Below, piece after piece: positions 6,145-10,954 of a DNA stretch of 10,954 nt. The position numbers were made by a program, and so were the translations under genes. The DNA lies in NCBI GenBank assembly GCA_947585065.1, contig CANPWX010000020.1:1-10954 (forward strand), in the 5' to 3' direction. The DNA comes from an uncultured Bacilli bacterium. Lineage in GTDB: Bacteria > Bacillota_I > Bacilli_A > RF39 > UBA660. Below the pieces are notes generated by a model that was not told the DNA's origin, ran no database searches, and was given only the letters and a program-made list of their open reading frames with translations. Position 1 is the stretch's first letter. Each line of letters begins with the position of its first letter.

Positions 6145-7420
6145 AAAATTTGTTAGAGAAAATAGTGAGTTAGTAAAAGAAAATATTAAAAAGAAATTTC
6201 AAGATCAAAAATTACATTTAGTAGATGAAGTCATTGAATTAGATGAAGAAGTAAGAACTTTAAAATTAAAAGGGGATAGTCTTAGAAGTGAAAGAAATAA
6301 AATAAGTGATAGTATTGGACTATTAATGAGAGAAGGAAAAAAAGAGGAAGCTTTAGAAAGCAAACAAAAAGTAACTCAAATTAATGAAGAACTTGTTTCC
6401 ATTGAAGAAAAAGAAAAGAAATTAAATGATGAAATATTAGAAAAAATGATGATGATACCGAATATGATTGCTGAGGATGTACCAATTGGAAAAGATGACA
6501 GTGAAAATGTTGAGGCAGAACGCTTTGGAGATCCTTATGTACCAAATTATGAAATTCCTTATCATGCGGATATTATGGCTTCTTTTAATGGAATTGATAA
6601 AGATGCTGCTGGTAGAGTAAGTGGAAATGGATTTTATTATTTAATGGGAGATATTGCAAGACTTCATTCCGCTGTTTTAGCTTATGCAAGAGATTTTATG
6701 ATTGATAAAGGATTTACTTATTGCATTCCTCCGTATATGATTCATTCTGACGCTGTGAATGGAGTAATGTCTTTTGAAGAAAAAGAAAATATGATGTATA
6801 AAATTGAAGGGGAAGATTTGTATTTAATTGGTACAAGTGAACATTCCATGATTGCTAAATTTAAAGATCAAATTTTAAAGATGAGTGATTTACCAATTAC
6901 TATGACTTCTTATTCTCCTTGTTTTAGAAAAGAAATAGGTTCTCATGGAATTGAAGAACGTGGAGTATACCGCATTCACCAATTTGAAAAACAAGAAATG
7001 ATTGTCATTTGTAAACCAGAAGACAGCGAAGAGTGGTATAACAAAATGTGGCATTATTCTGTTGAACTTTTCCGTTCTTTAAATATTCCTGTAAGACAAC
7101 TTATTTGTTGTTCAGGAGACTTAGCCAATTTAAAATATCGTTCTTGTGATATAGAAGCTTGGAGTCCAAGACAACAAAAATATTTTGAAGTTTGTTCTTG
7201 TTCTAATTTAACAGATGCTCAAGCAAGAAGGTTATCAATCAAATACAAAGATGAGAATGGAAATAATGTTTATGCTCATACTTTAAATAATACGGTAATT
7301 GCTCCACCAAGAATGTTAATTGCTTTCTTAGAAAATAATTATCAAGAAGATGGAAGCATAATGATTCCAGAAGTTCTAAGACCTTATATGGGTGGAAAAG
7401 AAAAAATTGAAAAGAAATAG
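6134..7420 (+). CDS. serS: Seryl-tRNA synthetase
   Basis: 428 residues, standard length, charging tRNA-Ser in the cytoplasm. The start is ATG 6134, giving MLDRKFVREN, the typical SerRS opening; an in-frame GTG at 6125 is too close to the GGAG at 6120-6123. The N-terminal helical arm (coiled coil, about 25-105) that grips the long variable arm of tRNA-Ser is followed by the class II core: GTSEH (233-237), motif 2 (SPCFRKEIGS at 261-270 to RGVYRIHQFEK at 276-286) and motif 3 (TLNNTVIAPPRMLIAFLEN, 383-401). The segment 327-368 (SGDLANLKYRSCDIEAW then SCSNLTDAQARR) differs from the common bacterial 'SNCTDFQARR' form and looks like a distinct SerRS subgroup. It overlaps the HD hydrolase gene by 11 bases. 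No T-box is seen for it. Confidence 0.96.
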   Translation: MLDRKFVRENSELVKENIKKKFQDQKLHLVDEVIELDEEVRTLKLKGDSLRSERNKISDSIGLLMREGKKEEALESKQKVTQINEELVSIEEKEKKLNDEILEKMMMIPNMIAEDVPIGKDDSENVEAERFGDPYVPNYEIPYHADIMASFNGIDKDAAGRVSGNGFYYLMGDIARLHSAVLAYARDFMIDKGFTYCIPPYMIHSDAVNGVMSFEEKENMMYKIEGEDLYLIGTSEHSMIAKFKDQILKMSDLPITMTSYSPCFRKEIGSHGIEERGVYRIHQFEKQEMIVICKPEDSEEWYNKMWHYSVELFRSLNIPVRQLICCSGDLANLKYRSCDIEAWSPRQQKYFEVCSCSNLTDAQARRLSIKYKDENGNNVYAHTLNNTVIAPPRMLIAFLENNYQEDGSIMIPEVLRPYMGGKEKIEKK

Positions 7421-7546
7421 AATAATTGTATAAAACAAGAATATATATTAAAAATAATCTTATTACTTATATAAAATATTATCAAATAAAAGGAAAAAAA
7501 ATAAGGTAAATATTCATGGGTAAAAAGATTAGCTGTTTATAAAAAT
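7421..7546 (+). other. AT-rich 3' region after serS, no gene seen
   Basis: The gap from serS to the first ATPase gene is 370 bp. Its first 126 bases are A/T runs with no open frame worth calling (the best is an 8-codon ORF at 7516-7542 behind AAGG). The last part, before the terminator, is loosely similar to the 3' end of the 22-codon ORF near 10500, but too A/T-rich to be sure. The remainder of the gap holds a terminator, two dyad repeats and a promoter, listed separately. Confidence 0.5.
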
Positions 7547-7601
7547 GAAGTATAGAATAAATTCTTTCAAAAAAAGAACTAAGATCATACTTCTTTTTTT
7601 T
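7547..7601 (+). terminator. Terminator after serS (related to the one at 10521)
   Basis: GAAGTAT (7547-7553) pairs with ATACTTC (7587-7593), followed by eight T's (7594-7601). The long loop contains an inner TTCTTT/AAAGAA stem. The 3' part AAGAACTAA...ATACTTCTTTT recurs in the terminator at 10521-10587, so the two seem to be relatives. Confidence 0.75.
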
Positions 7602-7662
7602 ATAGATTAAATATATTTAAATTTATAGTGATGTATAAAAATTGATTTTAAATTTAAACGCT

Positions 7663-7700
7663 ATTGTAAAAAAGTGGCAATACTGCCAAAAAAATACAAT
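7663..7700. repeat. Repeat A, copy 1: 38-bp dyad with symmetrical A-tracts
   Basis: ATTGTA, 6-bp spacer AAAAAG, core TGGCAATACTGCCA, 6-bp spacer AAAAAA, TACAAT. The outer arms (ATTGTA/TACAAT) are perfect inverted repeats and the core is palindromic except for one central pair. It ends six bases before the -35 of the ATPase promoter. The symmetry and spacing suggest a dimeric protein site; as RNA it could also form a hairpin with an A-rich internal loop. Confidence 0.85.
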
Positions 7701-7706
7701 AGAATA

Positions 7707-7735
7707 TTGTGCTTACACATATAATGTGGTATAAT
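7707..7735 (+). promoter_or_regulatory. Promoter of the first ATPase gene, between two dyad repeats
   Basis: TTGTGC (7707-7712), 17-bp spacer, perfect -10 TATAAT (7730-7735) with extended TG (7727-7728). The expected start near 7742 falls at the left edge of repeat A copy 2, so the promoter is bracketed by copies 1 and 2, whose centres are 77 bp apart. Confidence 0.8.
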
Positions 7736-7739
7736 TGTC

Positions 7740-7777
7740 ATTGTAAAAAAGTGACGATATTGCCAAAAAAATACAAA
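7740..7777. repeat. Repeat A, copy 2: dyad abutting the ATPase ribosome site
   Basis: Same 38-bp plan as copy 1 with core TGACGATATTGCCA (symmetry weakened on the left arm) and outer arms ATTGTA/TACAAA. It occupies the start of the predicted transcript and runs directly into the GGAGGA Shine-Dalgarno (7778-7783), so binding or folding here could affect both initiation of transcription and translation. Confidence 0.85.
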
Positions 7778-7790
7778 GGAGGATTTAAGT

Positions 7791-9032
7791 ATGAAACAAA
7801 TAAAAAGAGATATATATTTAAATAAATTAATTAGTAGAAAAGAAAATGGTATGATTAAAGTTGTTACCGGAATTAGAAGATCAGGTAAGTCTTATTTATT
7901 GGATCCAATTTTTAAGAATTATTTGATGGACAATGGTGTTAGTGAGGATCATATAATTAAACTTGATTTAGAGGAAAGAAAAAATAGAAAATATTTAGAT
8001 CCCGATGTCCTTGATGAATATATTCGCAGTTTAATTGTTGATAAAAAAATGTATTATATAATATTAGATGAAATCCAAAACGTTTCTGATTTTGAATTTG
8101 TATTAAATGGATTTTTGCATATAGAAAATGTTGATGTATATGTTACTGGAAGTAATTCTAAGTTTTTATCATCAGATATCATAACAGAATTTAGGGGTCG
8201 TGGCGATGAAATAAGAGTTTATCCTTTGTCTTTTAAAGAATTTACTTCTGCTTATAAGGGGACACAAGATGAAGCTTGGAATGAATATCTTGTTTATGGA
8301 GGTATGCCTTATATTTTAACCAAAAAAACAGAAGAGGAAAAAAGTTCCTATTTAAATACCTTGTTTAAAACAACTTATTTAAAAGATATTATAGAAAGAA
8401 ATAATGTTGGTAGAGAAGATGTTTTAGATGGCCTTGTAAATATTTTATCTTCATCAGTTGGATCACTAACTAATCCTACAAAATTAGCAAATACATTTGT
8501 TAGTAATAGGATTAAAGATGTTAATGTACAAACAATCACATCCTATATTAATTATTTATTAGATTCTTTTTTAATTAATAAGGTAGAAAAATATGATATT
8601 AAAGGGAAAAAATATATATCCACTCCAAGTAAGTATTATTTTACGGATATTGGTTTAAGAAACGTTAGAATTAATTTTAGGCAGTTAGAAGAAAATCATT
8701 TAATGGAAAATATTATATATAATGAATTAATAATAAGAGGATATAATGTAGATGTTGGAATTGTAGAACTAAGAGAACAAAATAAAAGGAAACAATTAGA
8801 AGTGGATTTTATATGTAATCAATCTTACAAAAGGTATTATATTCAATGTACTTTACATTTAGAAGAAAGAGAAAAAACTATTCAAGAAGAAAGGCCGTTA
8901 CTTAATATTGGAGATGAGTTTAAAAAAATAATTGTAGTAAAAGATAATATAAAGCATTGGTATACAGAAGAAGGTATATTAGTAGTTGGAATACAGGAGT
9001 TTTTATTAAATCAAGATAGCCTAGATTTATAG
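7791..9032 (+). CDS. AAA_14/DUF4143-type ATPase
   Basis: 413 residues. The N-terminal P-loop ATPase has Walker A TGIRRSGKS (26-34), Walker B YYIILDEIQNV (88-98), a sensor-like VYVTGSNSKFLSS (116-128) and the family block EFRGRGDEIRVYPLSFKEF (133-151). The middle (about 205-290) looks like the winged-helix part of the DUF4143 region, including YLLDSFLINKVEKYDIKGKK. The C-terminus has the PD-(D/E)XK-like pattern of the family: E306 and E312 in the helix, LEVDF with D339, then YYIQCT with Q352 where active nucleases usually have E-x-K. Function is not established for the family, which is often multicopy; a defence, regulatory or mobile-element role has been guessed. SD AAAGGAGG is near perfect. 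It has its own promoter within paired dyads; a paralogue begins at 10734. Confidence 0.88.
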   Translation: MKQIKRDIYLNKLISRKENGMIKVVTGIRRSGKSYLLDPIFKNYLMDNGVSEDHIIKLDLEERKNRKYLDPDVLDEYIRSLIVDKKMYYIILDEIQNVSDFEFVLNGFLHIENVDVYVTGSNSKFLSSDIITEFRGRGDEIRVYPLSFKEFTSAYKGTQDEAWNEYLVYGGMPYILTKKTEEEKSSYLNTLFKTTYLKDIIERNNVGREDVLDGLVNILSSSVGSLTNPTKLANTFVSNRIKDVNVQTITSYINYLLDSFLINKVEKYDIKGKKYISTPSKYYFTDIGLRNVRINFRQLEENHLMENIIYNELIIRGYNVDVGIVELREQNKRKQLEVDFICNQSYKRYYIQCTLHLEEREKTIQEERPLLNIGDEFKKIIVVKDNIKHWYTEEGILVVGIQEFLLNQDSLDL

Positions 9033-9163
9033 TAGTTTGATTGGTACATAATGAAAGGGATAGTTAGAATAGAAAGTTACAATACAAAGAAAAATGAAAT
9101 AATGTAATAATTTTGTAAAATTTTCCTTATGTTTAAAAATAATTTCTAAAATCTTTTAATCTA

Positions 9164-9172
9164 TGGTATTCT
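9164..9172 (+). promoter_or_regulatory. Possible extended -10 promoter of the membrane-anchored protein gene
   Basis: TGGTATTCT (9164-9172) resembles an extended -10 element; the -35 region is only T-rich. It sits 20 bases before the ATG. No convincing terminator is seen between the ATPase stop and this point. Confidence 0.4.
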
Positions 9173-9192
9173 ATTACTGAGAGGAAGATATT

Positions 9193-10365
9193 ATGAAAAA
9201 GAAAAAAATTATCTTTATTGTTGTTGGAGTTATTATAGCAATATGGTTAGTAATGGGAATTATTGATTTTAATAGAGTAAATCATTTTAAAAAGCCAATA
9301 TTTTGTATTCCAACAGTACTTTACCCAGATGGTGGTTCAGGGCATTTCGTTGGATTAGGATATTCTTTTGATATAAAAGTAAACTTTATTTGGGGAGTTA
9401 AAGAATATAGCTATTATATATTAGGTATAAAAGTACAATCAAGAGTAAATGACACATCTGATAAATTAATCTATTTTTATAAAAATGGAAAAAATTATTT
9501 TACTAGTTTTGAAACGAATAACGATTATGAATTTGTAGGATCTTATCAATGTAAAAATAATGATTGTAACGAAGTAGAACAGATTTTAGTAAATGGTTCT
9601 AATTTCTTACTTCTTGATGATGTTTATGTTTCTTATGATGCTTTAAATAAAAAAGCTGTCAGTTTAGAATTAGACAGAAATAAAAAATACAAATTATCTA
9701 AAGTTGGAGAGGAAACAATTACTGTTTTAGAGAATGAAGGCTCTTGTTCTACTGCTCATTTTCTTATCTTGGATAGAAATAATGGAAATTTATTAAAAGA
9801 AATAGATGAAGAACGTACAGATTGTGAAGAAGTGGCGTATTCTGCATTGGATATTTTAGGAAATTATTATGTTAGTGATTATCCTGGACCAACTGCTAAT
9901 TATGTTCGAGTATATAATAAAGATTTTCAAAGTATTTTAGATGCTTCTTCTTATCATTTTATTACTAACAAAACAAATGATGAGCTTGTCGTATCTACTA
10001 TTATCAATAGACCAGTTTATTATGGTTTTAGTGATCCAAATTCTACTTATGAAATTTATAATCAAAATGGAGAAAAAGTTTATACGAGTTCTGCTTTTCC
10101 ATCCCTTATTTATTTAACAGAAAAATATGTTATTGGAGTAGATGAAGATAACATATTAAAAATATTTGATTATAAAGAAAATCCTTTAAAAGAAATTATG
10201 AAATGGGATGATCAAAAAGCAATTCGTTGTATCGTAGAAGATAATTCTTTAAATATCACCATTGATGATACAGATAGTTTGGAAAATGCCGTTTTATACA
10301 GTTATGATGTTACTACATTAGAAAACACGATAACTAAATTGGATTACAAATTAAGTTCAAAATAA
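9193..10365 (+). CDS. N-terminally membrane-anchored extracytoplasmic protein, function unknown
   Basis: 390 residues. KKKK is followed by one hydrophobic segment (about 6-23), with no lipobox or clear signal peptidase site, so the protein is probably anchored by its N-terminus with the rest outside. Residues 25-82 (FNRVNHFKKPIFCIP, DGGSGHFVGLGYSFDIK, then EYSYYILGIKV) match a small module that I recall as common in hypothetical membrane proteins of Clostridia and Bacilli, where it often forms the whole protein. Here it is extended by about 300 residues of strand-rich sequence (about 90-390) with two possible disulphide pairs (C120/C125, C185/C211), perhaps a beta-propeller-like sensor; that fold is a guess. 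SD GAGGAAG precedes the ATG. It lies between the ATPase gene and the third dyad repeat; a functional link is not shown. Confidence 0.65.
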   Translation: MKKKKIIFIVVGVIIAIWLVMGIIDFNRVNHFKKPIFCIPTVLYPDGGSGHFVGLGYSFDIKVNFIWGVKEYSYYILGIKVQSRVNDTSDKLIYFYKNGKNYFTSFETNNDYEFVGSYQCKNNDCNEVEQILVNGSNFLLLDDVYVSYDALNKKAVSLELDRNKKYKLSKVGEETITVLENEGSCSTAHFLILDRNNGNLLKEIDEERTDCEEVAYSALDILGNYYVSDYPGPTANYVRVYNKDFQSILDASSYHFITNKTNDELVVSTIINRPVYYGFSDPNSTYEIYNQNGEKVYTSSAFPSLIYLTEKYVIGVDEDNILKIFDYKENPLKEIMKWDDQKAIRCIVEDNSLNITIDDTDSLENAVLYSYDVTTLENTITKLDYKLSSK

Positions 10366-10400
10366 AAGTTTAGTAGAATGAATACATAACCTTTAATGCT

Positions 10401-10438
10401 ATTGTAAAAAAGTGGCAATATTGCCAAAAAAATACAAT
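10401..10438. repeat. Repeat A, copy 3: perfect-core dyad, hybrid of copies 1 and 2
   Basis: ATTGTA, AAAAAG, core TGGCAATATTGCCA (a perfect 14-bp palindrome), AAAAAA, TACAAT: the most symmetrical of the three. Its left side, including the preceding GCT, matches copy 1, whereas the core's right half and the following GGAGGATTT match copy 2. No promoter like the one between copies 1 and 2 is present. Confidence 0.85.
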
Positions 10439-10452
10439 GGAGGATTTTTGAA

Positions 10453-10521
10453 ATGATAAAGAAATGCGTTAATAGCTTCACTATAGTCGCTTTCTTAGAA
10501 AATAGTTATTTAATTACTTAA
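10453..10521 (+). CDS. 22-codon ORF behind repeat A copy 3 (relic or leader peptide)
   Basis: An ATG 9 bases after GGAGGA (10439-10444), the same dyad-SD arrangement as the first ATPase gene, but reading only MIKKCVNSFTIVAFLENSY and three more residues before TAA. No P-loop or other motif is present, and it resembles neither end of the ATPase convincingly. It runs straight into the terminator stem at 10521. It is most likely the scar of a deleted ATPase-type gene; a short translated leader or small protein is possible but no promoter is evident. Confidence 0.4.
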   Translation: MIKKCVNSFTIVAFLENSYLIT

Positions 10522-10587
10522 AGAAGTATAATGTTGGTTCATTCATATTTTTTGAAGAACTAATTCCATAATACTTCTTTTGTTTTT
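10521..10587 (+). terminator. Terminator related to the one after serS
   Basis: AAGAAGTAT (10521-10529) pairs perfectly with ATACTTCTT (10571-10579), followed by a T-rich run (TTGTTTTTT). An inner GTTC(A)TTC/GAAGAAC stem closes part of the loop. GAAGTAT/ATACTTC and the AAGAACTAA inner segment are shared with the terminator at 7547-7601. Confidence 0.75.
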
Positions 10588-10615
10588 TATATGAATCCAG
10601 TTACAATTTTTAGCA

Positions 10616-10645
10616 AAAAGTTTTTCCATTTGAACAAAAAAACTT
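10616..10645. repeat. Repeat B, copy 1: 30-bp A/T-tract dyad
   Basis: AAAAGTTTTTCC, then ATTTGAAC, then AAAAAAACTT. AAGTTTTT and AAAAACTT are perfect inverted arms. An identical copy begins 39 bp further on. Not similar in core sequence to repeat A, but placed in the same way upstream of an ATPase gene. Confidence 0.85.
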
Positions 10646-10654
10646 GAAAAAATC

Positions 10655-10684
10655 AAAAGTTTTTCCATTTGAACAAAAAAACTT
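10655..10684. repeat. Repeat B, copy 2: 30-bp A/T-tract dyad
   Basis: Exact repeat of the 30 bases at 10616-10645, with a 9-bp gap between them. It ends 49 bp before the start of the second ATPase gene and 21 bp before its likely -10, so it probably overlaps or adjoins the -35 region. The 39-bp period is close to four helical turns, placing both copies on about the same DNA face. Confidence 0.85.
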
Positions 10685-10705
10685 TATATTTCCAAAAAAT
10701 TATTA

Positions 10706-10711
10706 TATAAT
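10706..10711 (+). promoter_or_regulatory. Likely -10 of the second ATPase gene
   Basis: TATAAT within an A/T-rich stretch, 22 bases before the ATG. The sequence 17 bp upstream is TTTATA (10683-10688), a poor -35 that overlaps the end of repeat B copy 2. An activator or a weak promoter is possible. Confidence 0.45.
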
Positions 10712-10733
10712 ATAAATGAAGAGGTGAAGTGCC

Positions 10734-10954
10734 ATGTTAAAAAGAAGTTATTATTTAAATAAAATGAAAGATTTCTATTATGTAAACTCATTAATAAAAG
10801 TTTTATGTGGATTGAGAAGAAGTGGTAAATCTGTAATATTGCAACAAATAATCGAAGAGATTAAAGAAAGTGGAGTAAAAAATGATCACATAATATATAT
10901 TAATTTTGAATCCCTTGATTATGCTAATATAACTAGTGCCATAGAATTAAATAA
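10734..10954 (+). CDS. Second AAA_14-type ATPase, N-terminal part only (cut by window end)
   Basis: 73 codons before the window ends, no stop. GAGGTG (10721-10726) is a good ribosome site for this ATG. The start MLKRSYYLNKMKDF resembles that of the first ATPase (MKQIKRDIYLNKLIS), and Walker A is GLRRSGKS (26-33), the AAA_14 form; a strand and acidic residue after it (HIIYINFESLDY, 52-63) match the first ATPase's HIIKLDLEE region. The two are clear paralogues but diverged. This gene has a different upstream repeat family (B rather than A). Walker B and the DUF4143 part lie beyond the window. Confidence 0.9.
   Translation, partial: MLKRSYYLNKMKDFYYVNSLIKVLCGLRRSGKSVILQQIIEEIKESGVKNDHIIYINFESLDYANITSAIELN

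Noticed and set aside
7516..7542. 8-codon ORF behind AAGG, and a 17-codon ORF at about 9050-9103.
   Set aside because: Too short and A/T-rich, with weak or no ribosome sites and no recognisable sequence; expected by chance.
7663..10438. Repeat A copies considered as a CRISPR array or as ends of an insertion sequence/MITE.
   Set aside because: Copies are few, irregularly spaced (77 bp and ~2.6 kb between centres), tied to a promoter and ribosome sites, and no transposase, Cas gene or target-site duplication is visible.

Overview
This is an AT-rich window that reads with the standard bacterial code: Trp is TGG throughout and TGA ends at least one gene. Strong Shine-Dalgarno sites, sigma-A-type promoters (several with an extended -10 TGn), a threonine T-box riboswitch and the gene types all point to a low-GC Firmicute of the Bacilli/Mollicutes-related sort, plausibly an uncultured gut lineage. 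That placement is inference. Every recognisable gene is on the + strand.

Layout. (1) 1-1627: the 3' end of a gene with a SHOCT tail (probably an SPFH/'virion core protein'-like gene), then, one base later, a double zinc-ribbon membrane protein. (2) 1630-3685: a promoter, a threonine T-box leader, thrS (lacking the TGS domain) and a strong terminator. (3) 3741-4816: an AbiEi-type antitoxin gene whose promoter is embedded in an 18-bp-arm inverted repeat. The start of the cognate AbiEii toxin gene is still visible as an 18-codon stub, but the rest is gone and a DUF4186 gene follows. (4) 4813-7420: a methyltransferase-like gene with its own promoter, then a small SpoT/Mesh1-like HD hydrolase whose end overlaps the start of serS. 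A terminator follows at 7547-7601. (5) 7663-10954: an accessory segment with two AAA_14/DUF4143 ATPase genes (the second cut by the window edge), a membrane-anchored protein, and unusual dyad repeats.

The most unusual signal is in region 5. A 38-bp symmetrical element (ATTGTA, 6-bp A-rich spacer, TGGCAATATTGCCA core, 6-bp A-rich spacer, TACAAT) occurs three times. Two copies bracket the promoter of the first ATPase gene, the second of them abutting its ribosome binding site. The third lies 6.6 kb... in the window's terms about 2.6 kb downstream, is a hybrid of the first two, and leads only to a 22-codon ORF and a terminator related to the one after serS. The second ATPase gene has a different pair of A-tract-rich dyads in tandem upstream. 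This suggests that each ATPase paralogue has a private operator, perhaps read by the ATPase itself, whose family has a winged-helix-like and a PD-(D/E)XK-like C-terminal part. That is a hypothesis; the repeats themselves are directly visible.

Translation-related genes dominate the core part: thrS is controlled by uncharged tRNA-Thr through the T-box, and serS is coupled to a predicted alarmone hydrolase. The accessory genes (orphan AbiEi, ATPase paralogues) show signs of deletion and recombination.
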